Notes under the pieces: generated by a model | What the model was told of the DNA's origin: nothing | Databases searched by the model: none | What the model saw: the letters and a program-made list of their open reading frames with translations, nothing else | Shown here: positions 8,809 through 16,433 of the stretch, piece by piece | Layout: the number at the start of each line of letters is the position of its first letter | Position numbering within the stretch: position 1 is the first letter of the stretch | From: an uncultured Mycoplasmatota bacterium | Lineage (GTDB): Bacteria > Bacillota_I > Bacilli_A > RF39 > UBA660 | Assembly (NCBI GenBank): GCA_946403755.1 | Contig: CAMJBC010000005.1 | Coordinates: 62,001 to 126,000 of the forward strand | Reading direction: 5' to 3' | Length of the DNA stretch: 64,000 nt | Made by a program: the position numbers and the translations under genes

Positions 8809-9434
8809 TATCCCTCCGCATGAAGATTAGAATAATTTTCTAGCGCCCTATGTACATTATTAGATGTATCTATTAAAGCTTCTTCAAATCTTCCCATATC
8901 ATTAATAAATAAATTAAATTTATGAATTAATTGGTCTCTACCTGCTCCTTCTTCCCAATTTTCTAACACAACAGTATGAAAATCACTAACATCTTTAATA
9001 AATGTATCTAGCGCAGATCTAGCTATATCAATATGTTTTAAACCAACTAAAACATTTTCATTTATATCTATTAAATCTCTATTATCAGAGTATTCTTCAA
9101 GTCGTCTTTGAGCTTCATACCTTAATCTAACAAGTTCTTCTTCTTTTTTTGGTTTTTTTATAAGATTATTAACTTCATGGTATCCTTTAGCTACTCTAGT
9201 AAGTCCAGCACATATTAAAGCCAAATTGTTTCTAACATCAATCATTTCATTGTATGTTAAAATCAGTTCTTGAATTCGTATTCCAGCATCCTTTCCTTTC
9301 CAATTTTCTTTGAAATTATTGATTGCTTTTTCAATATTAGATAGAACATCTACAGCAGAACCTTCAACAATTTTCTTTTGAGCTGTTATAGTATCATTAT
9401 ATAATTTTCCTACACTTTTAATTCTATGTATCAT
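8808..9434 (-). CDS. Tandem WXG100-like protein
   Basis: This 208-residue all-helical protein holds two WXG-like turns: FKENWKGKDAG (W45, G47) and LENWEEGAGRD (W160), each preceded by a helix and followed by a second helix. The first unit fits WXG100 (EsxA-like) proteins well. The second has one extra residue in the turn. Between them lies a charged linker (KKPKKEEELVRLRYEAQRR, 92-111). WXG100 proteins are normally about 100 residues and dimerise, so this looks like a covalent pseudo-dimer. It lies in the YukD/EssC locus and is probably a T7SS substrate or co-secretion partner. No classical single-domain EsxA is seen here. Confidence 0.65.
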   Translation of the reverse strand: MIHRIKSVGKLYNDTITAQKKIVEGSAVDVLSNIEKAINNFKENWKGKDAGIRIQELILTYNEMIDVRNNLALICAGLTRVAKGYHEVNNLIKKPKKEEELVRLRYEAQRRLEEYSDNRDLIDINENVLVGLKHIDIARSALDTFIKDVSDFHTVVLENWEEGAGRDQLIHKFNLFINDMGRFEEALIDTSNNVHRALENYSNLHAEG

Positions 9435-9450
9435 AATTCACCACTTCTAC

Positions 9451-9678
9451 TTATCTTCTGCTAACAAAAGTATCAAATAATGATTTTAAAAGGTGATAAT
9501 CTGTAACTTTCTTTAAATCAGACCCTTCATGATCACTTTTTGTAACTTCATAAAAAACACATTCAATTTTTCCATCACCAATTGCAAATAAAATGTATTC
9601 TTTTTTGTTAAAAGAAAATTTATCTATTACGGTATACTCTTTACCATTTTTCTCTAATACTTGCCCTGGTATAAACAT
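9451..9678 (-). CDS. Small beta-rich protein, unknown
   Basis: Seventy-five residues in a strand-like pattern: PGQVLEKNGKEYTVIDKFSFNKKEYILFAIGDGKIECVFYEV, shortened here as G-KEY-V-D...KEY-LF...E. A similar pattern occurs in the 81-residue protein at 39893-40138 (FKEGEYLVLDVV...FLYLINN), suggesting a small shared fold. AGGAGG lies 6 bases before the ATG. The start overlaps the stop of the 166-residue membrane protein upstream as TAATG. Function unknown, presumed T7SS accessory by position. Confidence 0.5.
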   Translation of the reverse strand: MFIPGQVLEKNGKEYTVIDKFSFNKKEYILFAIGDGKIECVFYEVTKSDHEGSDLKKVTDYHLLKSLFDTFVSRR

Positions 9679-10178
9679 TAGCGCCTCCTTGATTCTTCTT
9701 CATTTATAAAAGTCATTTTATCAATATATTCCTTATCGAATTTATTCTCAACTCTACGTACAAAATCAACTGATGGATTTGTTGGATTTAAATAAACTTC
9801 TTCAGTCATATCAACACCTTTAATTACAGCAACTAAATATGCAAAAATATCGTTAAGTGATTTAGTTCCAAAAATGCTTGCACCTGCAAGACATGGGGTT
9901 AAAATCGCCTTTATTGTTTCTCTTGCTAAACCAACATCATGTAATAAATGAATACCCCCATATGTTAATCCTGTAAATAATACTGTTAATAGAATTTCTT
10001 TTATTACTTTTGCAAGATAAGGATTAAATTTTGCTTTCATTAATTCTGTTGAAGAAAAATGTAGTTCATCTTCTCCATATGATGGTTCTAAACTCTCATT
10101 ATTTTCTTCATAATTTATATTTTCACCATCACTAATTTGCGAATCAGTGATTTGCATATTAGAAAATTTACTATTCAT
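9678..10178 (-). CDS. T7SS-locus membrane protein, unknown
   Basis: A 166-residue protein with an acidic N-terminal cytoplasmic-looking region (1-55), one strong membrane segment (LLTVLFTGLTYGGIHLL, about 63-80), a second moderately hydrophobic segment (AILTPCLAGASIFG) and a third around IFAYLVAVIKG. The C-terminus is charged. It could be a T7SS channel or accessory component. I cannot match it to EssA, EssB or EsaA, none of which is otherwise visible in this locus. Confidence 0.55.
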   Translation of the reverse strand: MNSKFSNMQITDSQISDGENINYEENNESLEPSYGEDELHFSSTELMKAKFNPYLAKVIKEILLTVLFTGLTYGGIHLLHDVGLARETIKAILTPCLAGASIFGTKSLNDIFAYLVAVIKGVDMTEEVYLNPTNPSVDFVRRVENKFDKEYIDKMTFINEEESRRR

Positions 10179-10191
10179 AATAATTCACCTC

Positions 10192-10443
10192 TTAATTATT
10201 ATTAAAGAAAGTATTCATATTATTGAAATCTTCATCTTTATATCCCATAAACTTAACTTCTTTAATATAATCTTTATCTATAAATTTTACTTGATCACTA
10301 CTTACAAAGCCAAAAGGATAATCTACAACGCAATAATCACTTTTTTCACCATTTGATTCAGACTCAAATCCAACAATCATATACATTCCTTCTTCAAATC
10401 TTATAGTAACAATACTTCCTACTGGCAATCTTTCTTCACTCAT
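10192..10443 (-). CDS. DUF4176 protein 2
   Basis: Eighty-three residues with the locus-wide pattern: ERLPVGSIVTIRF, MYMIVGFE, YCVVDYPFGFV, DQVKFIDKDYIKEVKFMGY. The first aromatic-Asp-Tyr triplet is divergent (SDYCVV). It starts immediately after the end of the next copy (2-base gap), so three copies here are translated from one mRNA. Role unknown. Confidence 0.75.
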   Translation of the reverse strand: MSEERLPVGSIVTIRFEEGMYMIVGFESESNGEKSDYCVVDYPFGFVSSDQVKFIDKDYIKEVKFMGYKDEDFNNMNTFFNNN

Positions 10444-10444
10444 A

Positions 10445-10720
10445 TTATAATCCCTGCTCTTCCATAATTTTTTTATAGTTTTCTTCTAAAGAATTCATTA
10501 CATCATCAAAATGTTCAAATTTATAGCCCTCAAATAAAACTTCTTTAATCTTTTCTTGATTAAAAAGAATTATCTCATCTTTACTATATAAACCAATTGG
10601 ATATACAAAACCTATATATTTGTAGTATCTACCTTTTTGTACTGCTTGATAACCAGCCACAACAACTTTTACTCCGCCAAGTTTAACTATTGAACCAATA
10701 GGTAACCATCTATTCTCCAT
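10445..10720 (-). CDS. DUF4176 protein 3
   Basis: Ninety-one residues starting MENRWLPIGSIVKLGG, then VVVAGYQ, YKYIGFVYPIGLY and ILFNQEKIKEVLFEGYKFEHF. I chose the ATG at 10720 over a longer reading frame because GGAGAG stands 6 bases before it and the family alignment begins there. It overlaps the upstream copy by 11 bases. The C-terminal helix is short. Confidence 0.75.
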   Translation of the reverse strand: MENRWLPIGSIVKLGGVKVVVAGYQAVQKGRYYKYIGFVYPIGLYSKDEIILFNQEKIKEVLFEGYKFEHFDDVMNSLEENYKKIMEEQGL

Positions 10721-11015
10721 TTTTATCTCTCCTATCAACTTCCCATTTAATGTCATCATAATAAGATTCTATTTTTTTATTCATATATCCAACATACATT
10801 ACTTTATCTATATCTGTAGCATTAAATAGTACTAAATCATCAGTATTAGTATATCCTCTAGGAAGTGTAACAGATATATAATCGGCATAATATTTTTTCT
10901 TATCATCATTGTTTTCAATTTTTGCTTGTAAACTGATAATCATATAAAGCCTATCATCATTTTTTAATTTTACAATACTTCCATATGGTAAATATTTTAA
11001 ATCAATATCATTCAT
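10710..11015 (-). CDS. DUF4176 protein 4
   Basis: A 101-residue copy: KYLPYGSIVKLKNDD, LYMIISLQ, then a divergent middle (YYADYISVTLPRGYTNTDD), VLFNATDIDKVMYVGYM. It lies 23 bases downstream of the 668-residue candidate substrate and is probably co-transcribed with it, placing three DUF4176 genes directly behind one large exported-type protein. Function unknown. Confidence 0.72.
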   Translation of the reverse strand: MNDIDLKYLPYGSIVKLKNDDRLYMIISLQAKIENNDDKKKYYADYISVTLPRGYTNTDDLVLFNATDIDKVMYVGYMNKKIESYYDDIKWEVDRRDKNGE

Positions 11016-11038
11016 ATAAACACTCCTTATCTATTATA

Positions 11039-13045
11039 TTATTTTCCATATATTGAATCATACATTTCATCAAAATCTAATTTAAATTTGAATTTTGGCC
11101 AAATAGTTTTTCTATCTACAATATATTTTCTCCAACCATCTTTTCTAGAAAATTCAAATCCAAGTCCATCAATCTGGCCTTCAACACTTGCTTTTCCACC
11201 AGTAAATATATTACCAGCAAACTTATACTTCAATTGAGCAACTCTTCCATATACTTTACCATCTATCTTAATATAGTCTTGATTATCTACGTCTATATCA
11301 AAGTTTTCTAAAGACTGAACATTTCCACTGCCCAGACTATTCATAATACTTCTATTTCGTAATAATTGACAAATATTAGGATTGATATTTATATCAAGTT
11401 CCCCACCTAATTGTAATAAATTAAGATCTAAAGCATAACTAATTGAATCATTAAGTGTATCGTAATGCTTTAAATTAAAATTCAATGTTGTCCAACTTGC
11501 TTCTCCGTGAATTTTTATTCCCTTGGTTCCAGCTGATAGAGTAGCTTTACCTTTCAAATGGCCAAATTCAACTCCTGAAGTATCTCGACGATATATACTA
11601 CCATCACTATTATATACTTTGAAATCAGTTGAATTAGAATATACAACAAATTCTCCTTCTACCCCAACTTCATATTCTCCACTAAGAGGGTTCTCAGGAT
11701 CTTTACCCATTAAATTATTAAATACTTTTTGAAAATCAACAGAACCAGTACCTTCTACAACAGTATCACTACTATGCCACATATTTTTTACTTCATTTAC
11801 ATATTCTGCCTCTTTATGTCCAACTGTACCTTTTGTTGTAGTTTTAGCATAAAAAGGTACATAATCTCTATCTTCATAATAATGATATTCCATATTTGTT
11901 TCTTTATTCACCCTTGTTGAAGTTTTTTGCTCTCTTAAATAAAGCGAATATGAATTATATTCTTTGCCATCTTCTCCTTTAATATACACAGTAATATCAT
12001 CATCATTTACGCTTCCCTCATCAAAAGCGCCAATATTTGAATGCTCTAATTTATAGTTTCTATCAAGAGCATTACCCATATCATCAAAAAACTCTGTCAA
12101 ACTGGCTGATAAACAATTTGAATCACCACTAGCAGGTAAACTACAGGAAGCACATTTAAATGAATCACCAATTGCCGACATAAAAGATTCAAAATTTGTT
12201 ATTGAAGAACCATCAATTGACGAACAAAAAGCTGATACTGTATCTTTCACTTCATATGTACGCTGCATTAAATCGTGAGTATTCAAATATACTTCTGCTA
12301 ATGTAGCTGAATTATAAAACATACCATCTAGCCAAGCATCTCCTGGTCCAACAGTAAACTGAAAATTTTGGAATAATCCTTTTAATGCCGCATTTGCAGA
12401 ATAATCTGCTTCTGCAGCTACTACATCCGCTAAACTTTTAGCAGCAGCTTCTTGTGCAGCATCAAAATTTCCTGTAAATTCTTCTCTAGATATTTCTATG
12501 AAATCTGATGTATATGGATCATACTTATATAAAATAATTGTTGCTGTACCATCACCATTATCTATGCATTTATATTTAAACCAAGCATCTTCAGATGTAT
12601 TCCTATTAAAATACTCTAAACATCTTTTCCCATCTTCTTCATACACGTACAAACTTTCTATAGGGCCCTGCACATCATAACAACATACGTCATAATCGCC
12701 ATCACCATAATCATAAACAGAATATGTAACATATCCACCCTGAGGTGCTTGAACGATTACTTCTGCATGGCCGTACTCATCATAGGTAAAAAGATATTGA
12801 TTTCCTTCCGAATCTGTTAAATCATAACCATCCAAACGAGTTCCAAAACACCAATGGGTTCTTGCTTCTATATCCTCGAACTCACCATGAGGTATTCCAT
12901 ATGCATCTAAAAAATTAGCAACATCAGTTGTACTTATACTTTGACCTTCATAGCTATCATTTACATCAGATGAAAAAGCACCACCTGTGCCATCTACAAT
13001 TTGATCCCTAGAATATAAAATATTATTCTTTTTAATATTTAACAT
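11039..13045 (-). CDS. Large candidate T7SS substrate (668 residues)
   Basis: No family recognised. Residues 1-190 are rich in Tyr, Asp and Gly with repeated strand-turn-strand units, resembling a beta-sheet or propeller-like domain. Residues 195-335 are helical and include a GDAWLDG turn (235-241) and the cysteine core FKCASC...GDSNCLSASLTEFF (297-320) shared with three other proteins of the locus. Residues 455-665 form an amphipathic beta region with alternating KGKATLSAG and GGKASVEGQ strands, comparable to the C-terminus of the 421-residue protein. There is no signal peptide, as expected for a T7SS cargo. Its own promoter is at 13102-13129. I infer a secreted effector or surface protein; a toxin role is not shown. 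Confidence 0.6.
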   Translation of the reverse strand: MLNIKKNNILYSRDQIVDGTGGAFSSDVNDSYEGQSISTTDVANFLDAYGIPHGEFEDIEARTHWCFGTRLDGYDLTDSEGNQYLFTYDEYGHAEVIVQAPQGGYVTYSVYDYGDGDYDVCCYDVQGPIESLYVYEEDGKRCLEYFNRNTSEDAWFKYKCIDNGDGTATIILYKYDPYTSDFIEISREEFTGNFDAAQEAAAKSLADVVAAEADYSANAALKGLFQNFQFTVGPGDAWLDGMFYNSATLAEVYLNTHDLMQRTYEVKDTVSAFCSSIDGSSITNFESFMSAIGDSFKCASCSLPASGDSNCLSASLTEFFDDMGNALDRNYKLEHSNIGAFDEGSVNDDDITVYIKGEDGKEYNSYSLYLREQKTSTRVNKETNMEYHYYEDRDYVPFYAKTTTKGTVGHKEAEYVNEVKNMWHSSDTVVEGTGSVDFQKVFNNLMGKDPENPLSGEYEVGVEGEFVVYSNSTDFKVYNSDGSIYRRDTSGVEFGHLKGKATLSAGTKGIKIHGEASWTTLNFNLKHYDTLNDSISYALDLNLLQLGGELDININPNICQLLRNRSIMNSLGSGNVQSLENFDIDVDNQDYIKIDGKVYGRVAQLKYKFAGNIFTGGKASVEGQIDGLGFEFSRKDGWRKYIVDRKTIWPKFKFKLDFDEMYDSIYGK

Positions 13046-13101
13046 ATAATACGCCCATCCTTAAAAATAATGTTAACAAGTCTACTCTACTACTCAATAA
13101 T

Positions 13102-13129
13102 ATTATAACATAAATTATCATTCAAGCAA
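13102..13129 (-). promoter_or_regulatory. Promoter of 668-residue gene and DUF4176 2-4
   Basis: On the minus strand TTGCTT (13124-13129), a 16-base spacer, then extended -10 TGtTATAAT (TATAAT at 13102-13107). The predicted leader is about 50 bases and ends with GGATGGGCG before the ATG. Confidence 0.6.
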
Positions 13130-13167
13130 ACTATAAAGTATAACTTTTGTGTTTTTGATATGAAAAA

Positions 13168-13195
13168 GATTAATTACTTTTTATAGTAATTAATC
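13168..13195 (-). terminator. Terminator of rpoZ
   Basis: An 11-bp perfect stem (GATTAATTACT/AGTAATTAATC) with a 6-base loop, then T5 on the minus strand. The rpoZ stop codon is inside the stem. Confidence 0.85.
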
Positions 13196-13370
13196 CTTTA
13201 TCTACTTCTTCTAAAGCTCTTCCTATTTCTTTTTTAGATACATATTCATCTTCATTCATTTGAAAATGTTTATGTTCTTTCATTACCTTAGCTCTATCAG
13301 CAGCTATGTGAACTAATTTATATTTTGAGTCCACAATATTCAATAATTTATCTATTGACGGATATATCAC
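13170..13370 (-). CDS. rpoZ: RNA polymerase omega subunit
   Basis: A 66-residue protein reading (M)IYPSIDKLLNIVDSKYKL, then AADRAKVMKE, YVSKKEIGRALEEVDKGLITI. This is the RpoZ pattern, the small subunit that stabilises beta-prime in RNA polymerase. I placed the start at the GTG at 13370: an AGGGAG ribosome site lies 9 bases upstream, and RpoZ proteins typically begin M-x-x-PSID. A nearer ATG (13379) abuts the ribosome site and is unlikely. The gene has its own terminator and sits, oddly, inside the T7SS locus with trmL. Confidence 0.9.
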   Translation of the reverse strand: MIYPSIDKLLNIVDSKYKLVHIAADRAKVMKEHKHFQMNEDEYVSKKEIGRALEEVDKGLITIKSN

Positions 13371-13450
13371 TTCTACCATCTCCCTATCTTTATAATAAGT
13401 ATATATTATTACCATTTTATTTACAATGTTAGTATACACATTTTTGACAA

Positions 13451-13960
13451 CTAACTTTCCTCTATGAAGTTTTTGCTTTTGTGTGGTTCTTCTCTTAAAA
13501 GGTCTGGATAATCTTGTTGTCTTAATGCTTCATATACCATAATAGCAACACTATTTGAAACATTAAGAGCTCTAACATTATCTGTCATTGGTATTCTCAT
13601 GCACCTATCTATATATGGTTTTAATATTTTAGGTGGAATACCTGTTGATTCCTTTCCAAAGAAGAAATAATAATTTTTATCTTTATCACTATAATCAAAA
13701 CTAGTATGTGGTTTATGACCATATCTAGTTAAGAAGTAATATTCTCCTTTATTCTTTTCAAAAAATTCTTCTATATTTTCATAAACAGTATAAATACATT
13801 TATCTATGTAATTTACACCACATCTTTTTATATATTTATCTTCTAAACTAAAACCTAATGGTTTTATTAGATGCAAATGAGAATTTGTTGCGACACAAGT
13901 TCTCATAATATTACCAGTATTAGCTGGTATTTCAGGTTCATATAAAACAATATTTATCAT
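13451..13960 (-). CDS. trmL: tRNA (cytidine/uridine(34)-2'-O)-methyltransferase TrmL
   Basis: A 169-residue SPOUT methyltransferase of the TrmL (YibK/CspR) type, which methylates the wobble ribose of some leucine tRNAs using S-adenosylmethionine. Motifs are YEPEIPANTGNIMRTC (8-23), IKPLGF, FFFGKESTGIP (the knot segment) and RIPMTDNVRALNVSNSVAI. Length and motifs are canonical. It starts 2 bases after the end of a DUF4176 gene and seems to be read from the T7SS transcript. Confidence 0.93.
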   Translation of the reverse strand: MINIVLYEPEIPANTGNIMRTCVATNSHLHLIKPLGFSLEDKYIKRCGVNYIDKCIYTVYENIEEFFEKNKGEYYFLTRYGHKPHTSFDYSDKDKNYYFFFGKESTGIPPKILKPYIDRCMRIPMTDNVRALNVSNSVAIMVYEALRQQDYPDLLREEPHKSKNFIEES

Positions 13961-13962
13961 AT

Positions 13963-14292
13963 TTATTCATTTCCAGTAGTAGTATTTTCTCTATGAATTG
14001 TTTCTATATAAAAATCTTCTACTTTAAAATTATTTATTTCATTTATTAGAATATTGTTATATTTAATACTATTTTCTGTTTTGTATCCTTCATGTAATAT
14101 CTTTGCTATTTCACTATGATTAAATACTACTGTTCCTTTACTTCCTGCTACTCCAAAAGGATATATACAACCAGAATAATCATATTTTTTATTTGAATCT
14201 AAACTAGTACACTTATAACCAGTTATTACTAATGGTAATGGTTTATCATATAAAGCAACAACTGTACCAAGTGGTAAATATTTATCTTCCAC
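13963..14292 (-). CDS. DUF4176 protein 5
   Basis: A copy of 109 residues: EDKYLPLGTVVALYD, VITGYKC, KYDYSGCIYPFGVAG, VVFNHSEIAKILHEGYK, then an extra C-terminal strand or helix of about 35 residues. The start is set at the GTG at 14292: AAGAGGG ends 8 bases upstream, and the family alignment begins there. An upstream GTG overlaps the ribosome site. It lies 13 bases behind copy 6 and 2 bases before trmL. Confidence 0.75.
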   Translation of the reverse strand: MEDKYLPLGTVVALYDKPLPLVITGYKCTSLDSNKKYDYSGCIYPFGVAGSKGTVVFNHSEIAKILHEGYKTENSIKYNNILINEINNFKVEDFYIETIHRENTTTGNE

Positions 14293-14305
14293 TATCTTCA
14301 CCCTC

Positions 14306-14611
14306 TTAAAAATCAACTATTTCGTCTATTTCTACATCTTTTTTATCTACTTTTTTAATATTTGCTTTAAATTCTTTTTCTCTATCAGTTACATGTCCTA
14401 AATTAACTAGTGATTTAACATATTCTCTATTAAAGAATACTATATCATTTAAATTATAGAATCCTAAAGGATATTCAACAGCAGAATAATCATAAATATT
14501 ACCTTCTGCATTTTTTGTATAGAATCCCATGATCATATATAATTTTTTAGAAAATCTTATCTTAACAATAGATCCAACAGGCAATAAATCTTTATTAATA
14601 TCATAATTCAT
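14306..14611 (-). CDS. DUF4176 protein 6
   Basis: A 101-residue copy: KDLLPVGSIVKIRF, LYMIMGFY, IYDYSAVEYPLGFYNLND, VFFNREYVKSLVNLGH. It has a Lys/Asp-rich C-terminal tail (KKVDKKDVEIDE). The start overlaps the stop of copy 7 as TAATG, showing coupling. It is closest in pattern to copy 2 (CVVDYPFGF / SAVEYPLGF). Confidence 0.77.
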   Translation of the reverse strand: MNYDINKDLLPVGSIVKIRFSKKLYMIMGFYTKNAEGNIYDYSAVEYPLGFYNLNDIVFFNREYVKSLVNLGHVTDREKEFKANIKKVDKKDVEIDEIVDF

Positions 14612-14889
14612 TATTTACTAGCCTCCTGTCTTGCTTTTTCTATTATCTTAGAAACATCTTTTGTAACTTCTTCATATTCTTCATTTTTATAACTTTCAAA
14701 TAATACTTCTGTTACATTAGTTTTATTAAATAATAATATTTTATCTTTTCCAAGAAAACCAAAAGGATATGGAAAACCAATATAGTCATATATATCTTTA
14801 CTACCTTTTCCACCATATCCAACTACTACTATCATATGTTCTTTATCTTTTGTATATACAACAGAACCTATTGGCAATAAATTATCCAT
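14611..14889 (-). CDS. DUF4176 protein 7
   Basis: A 92-residue copy with the cleanest family pattern: NLLPIGSVVYTKD, MIVVVGYGG, IYDYIGFPYPFGFLGKDK, LLFNKTNVTEVLFESYKNEEYEE, then a charged C-terminal helix. It overlaps copy 8 by 8 bases. Role unknown. Tandem arrangement 5-6-7-8 behind the 421-residue protein mirrors copies 2-3-4 behind the 668-residue protein. Confidence 0.8.
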   Translation of the reverse strand: MDNLLPIGSVVYTKDKEHMIVVVGYGGKGSKDIYDYIGFPYPFGFLGKDKILLFNKTNVTEVLFESYKNEEYEEVTKDVSKIIEKARQEASK

Positions 14890-15151
14890 TTTTCTTTTCC
14901 CTTTCTTTCAACCATTCTATATCTTCATAGAATTCTTTTGATTCATCATCAAAATATCCATTAAATATTACATTTTTTATAGCATCTTTGTTAAAAACTA
15001 ATAATTCATCTACACTCATATAACCATATGGATGAGTACAACCAATGTAATCATATTTTTCTTTTCCAGACATTTGATTAACACCTATTATTAATACTTT
15101 ATCTTTCATATTTTTTAGTTCAACTATTGAACCTAATGCTAATAATTCCAT
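14882..15151 (-). CDS. DUF4176 protein 8
   Basis: An 89-residue copy: ELLALGSIVELKN, VLIIGVN, KYDYIGCTHPYGYMSVDE, LVFNKDAIKNVIFNGYFDDESKEF. The usual Pro of LPxGS is Ala here. It starts 14 bases after the end of the 421-residue candidate substrate, so it is first in a four-copy block. Confidence 0.78.
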   Translation of the reverse strand: MELLALGSIVELKNMKDKVLIIGVNQMSGKEKYDYIGCTHPYGYMSVDELLVFNKDAIKNVIFNGYFDDESKEFYEDIEWLKEREKKNG

Positions 15152-15165
15152 TTACAACACCTTCT

Positions 15166-16431
15166 TTATCCAAATATTGAGCCCAGCCATGTTACTGCAT
15201 TTTCAACTAGTCCACTGACATTTATAGATCCACCAACTTCGAATCCTACTCCTGCGGCTACACCAACATGAAACTGAAATTGTCCATCTACGTAACCAAC
15301 ATCAAATTGAGCACCTAGTCCTATTTTTGCTGATGCTGAAACTGTTCCTTCAACACCAAGTACATTTAATGATGCTTCTCCTTCGACTTTAACTAGGTCA
15401 ACTCCAACTTTTGCTTGAACGCCTACTTCTGTATGTCTTTGACCCATTTCATCTTCATATATACCCATGGCTGCTCTACCTTTAGCGTAAACATCAACTA
15501 CTGATACTTCAGCACTTGCACTAACACCTAATAATTCTTGTCCATCAGCTGTAGTCCAGAAAGAGTTATTATAATCTAATTCTCCTCTAAAAATACCAGC
15601 TTCAAAACTTGCATCAGCACCTATATAACCACGTCCCATACGAGCTGAAGCACTTCCATTAGCATACATGCCTTCCCATTCACCAGTTAGTTCTCCAAAT
15701 CCTTCATATAAAGTACCAGAGTCTCCATCCATATGTTTGCTAAATTTACCTAATGAGAAAGATAAAAATGCAACATTATATGGTAAGTTTTTACCTACAC
15801 GATATGGATTATCATTATCATAAACATCATCTAATTCATGTTCTTTTTTCTTTTCTGTACCTTTTTCAGATGTTATTCCAATTCCATCAAATATTGATTG
15901 TAGAAAATCCCATGCACCTTCATTTTGTGTACCAAACCATGAATCCCATGCTGATGGAATTTCTGCTTCACCACCTAATTCCATATTGTTGATAATATAA
16001 TCTAAAACATCAAAGGCATGATCACCTAATACATCTCCAAATTCAGCAATAGTTTCATCTTCCATTTGCTCAAATAAATCTGGATCTATACCTTCTGCTA
16101 CTAATACAGCATTTCTAACATTTAATGCTTGAGTTAATGCAGCTTGTAAATTTCCTAAAAAACCTGAGTGATTTGCATCTCCATTAACACATTGTGTTGC
16201 TGTATCAAATGCACCAGTATCTATATCTGTTGATGTATTTGAAAAAGATGTTAAACTTGATAGAGATCCACTCATATCAGACATTAAACCTTTTAAAGTT
16301 ATAACTGCATTATTAACAGATTGTAAGTCAACCTCTAAATTGTCGTAATTAAAGTCCTCGTCTCTAGTAACATCTGCATCTGGTTCTACAGGTTCACGGT
16401 AATTAATTATACTATGATTAAATATTCTCAT
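15166..16431 (-). CDS. Candidate T7SS substrate with Gly/Ala beta-repeat C-terminus
   Basis: A 421-residue protein without a signal peptide. Residues 30-155 are helical and include the core FDTATQC...FLGNLQAALTQAL (75-103), comparable to the cysteine core of three neighbours. A Trp-rich stretch (AWDSWFG, 161-167) follows. Residues 255-405 are repeated amphipathic strands (GSASARMGRG, GVSASAEVSV, GEASLNVLGVEG, GTVSASAKIG) with alternating small and polar residues, suggesting a beta-sheet or beta-solenoid domain. The last segment is hydrophobic (VTWLGSIFG). I chose the ATG at 16431, with GGTGGT 4 bases upstream and 2 bases after the previous stop, over a GTG at 16443. Substrate status is inferred from position and shared core. 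Confidence 0.6.
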   Translation of the reverse strand: MRIFNHSIINYREPVEPDADVTRDEDFNYDNLEVDLQSVNNAVITLKGLMSDMSGSLSSLTSFSNTSTDIDTGAFDTATQCVNGDANHSGFLGNLQAALTQALNVRNAVLVAEGIDPDLFEQMEDETIAEFGDVLGDHAFDVLDYIINNMELGGEAEIPSAWDSWFGTQNEGAWDFLQSIFDGIGITSEKGTEKKKEHELDDVYDNDNPYRVGKNLPYNVAFLSFSLGKFSKHMDGDSGTLYEGFGELTGEWEGMYANGSASARMGRGYIGADASFEAGIFRGELDYNNSFWTTADGQELLGVSASAEVSVVDVYAKGRAAMGIYEDEMGQRHTEVGVQAKVGVDLVKVEGEASLNVLGVEGTVSASAKIGLGAQFDVGYVDGQFQFHVGVAAGVGFEVGGSINVSGLVENAVTWLGSIFG

Positions 16432-16433
16432 AA

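Noticed and set aside
10721-10759. Longer start for DUF4176 protein 3
   Set aside because: The ATG at 10720 has a good GGAGAG site and matches the family start; the longer version would overlap the neighbouring gene by 50 bases.
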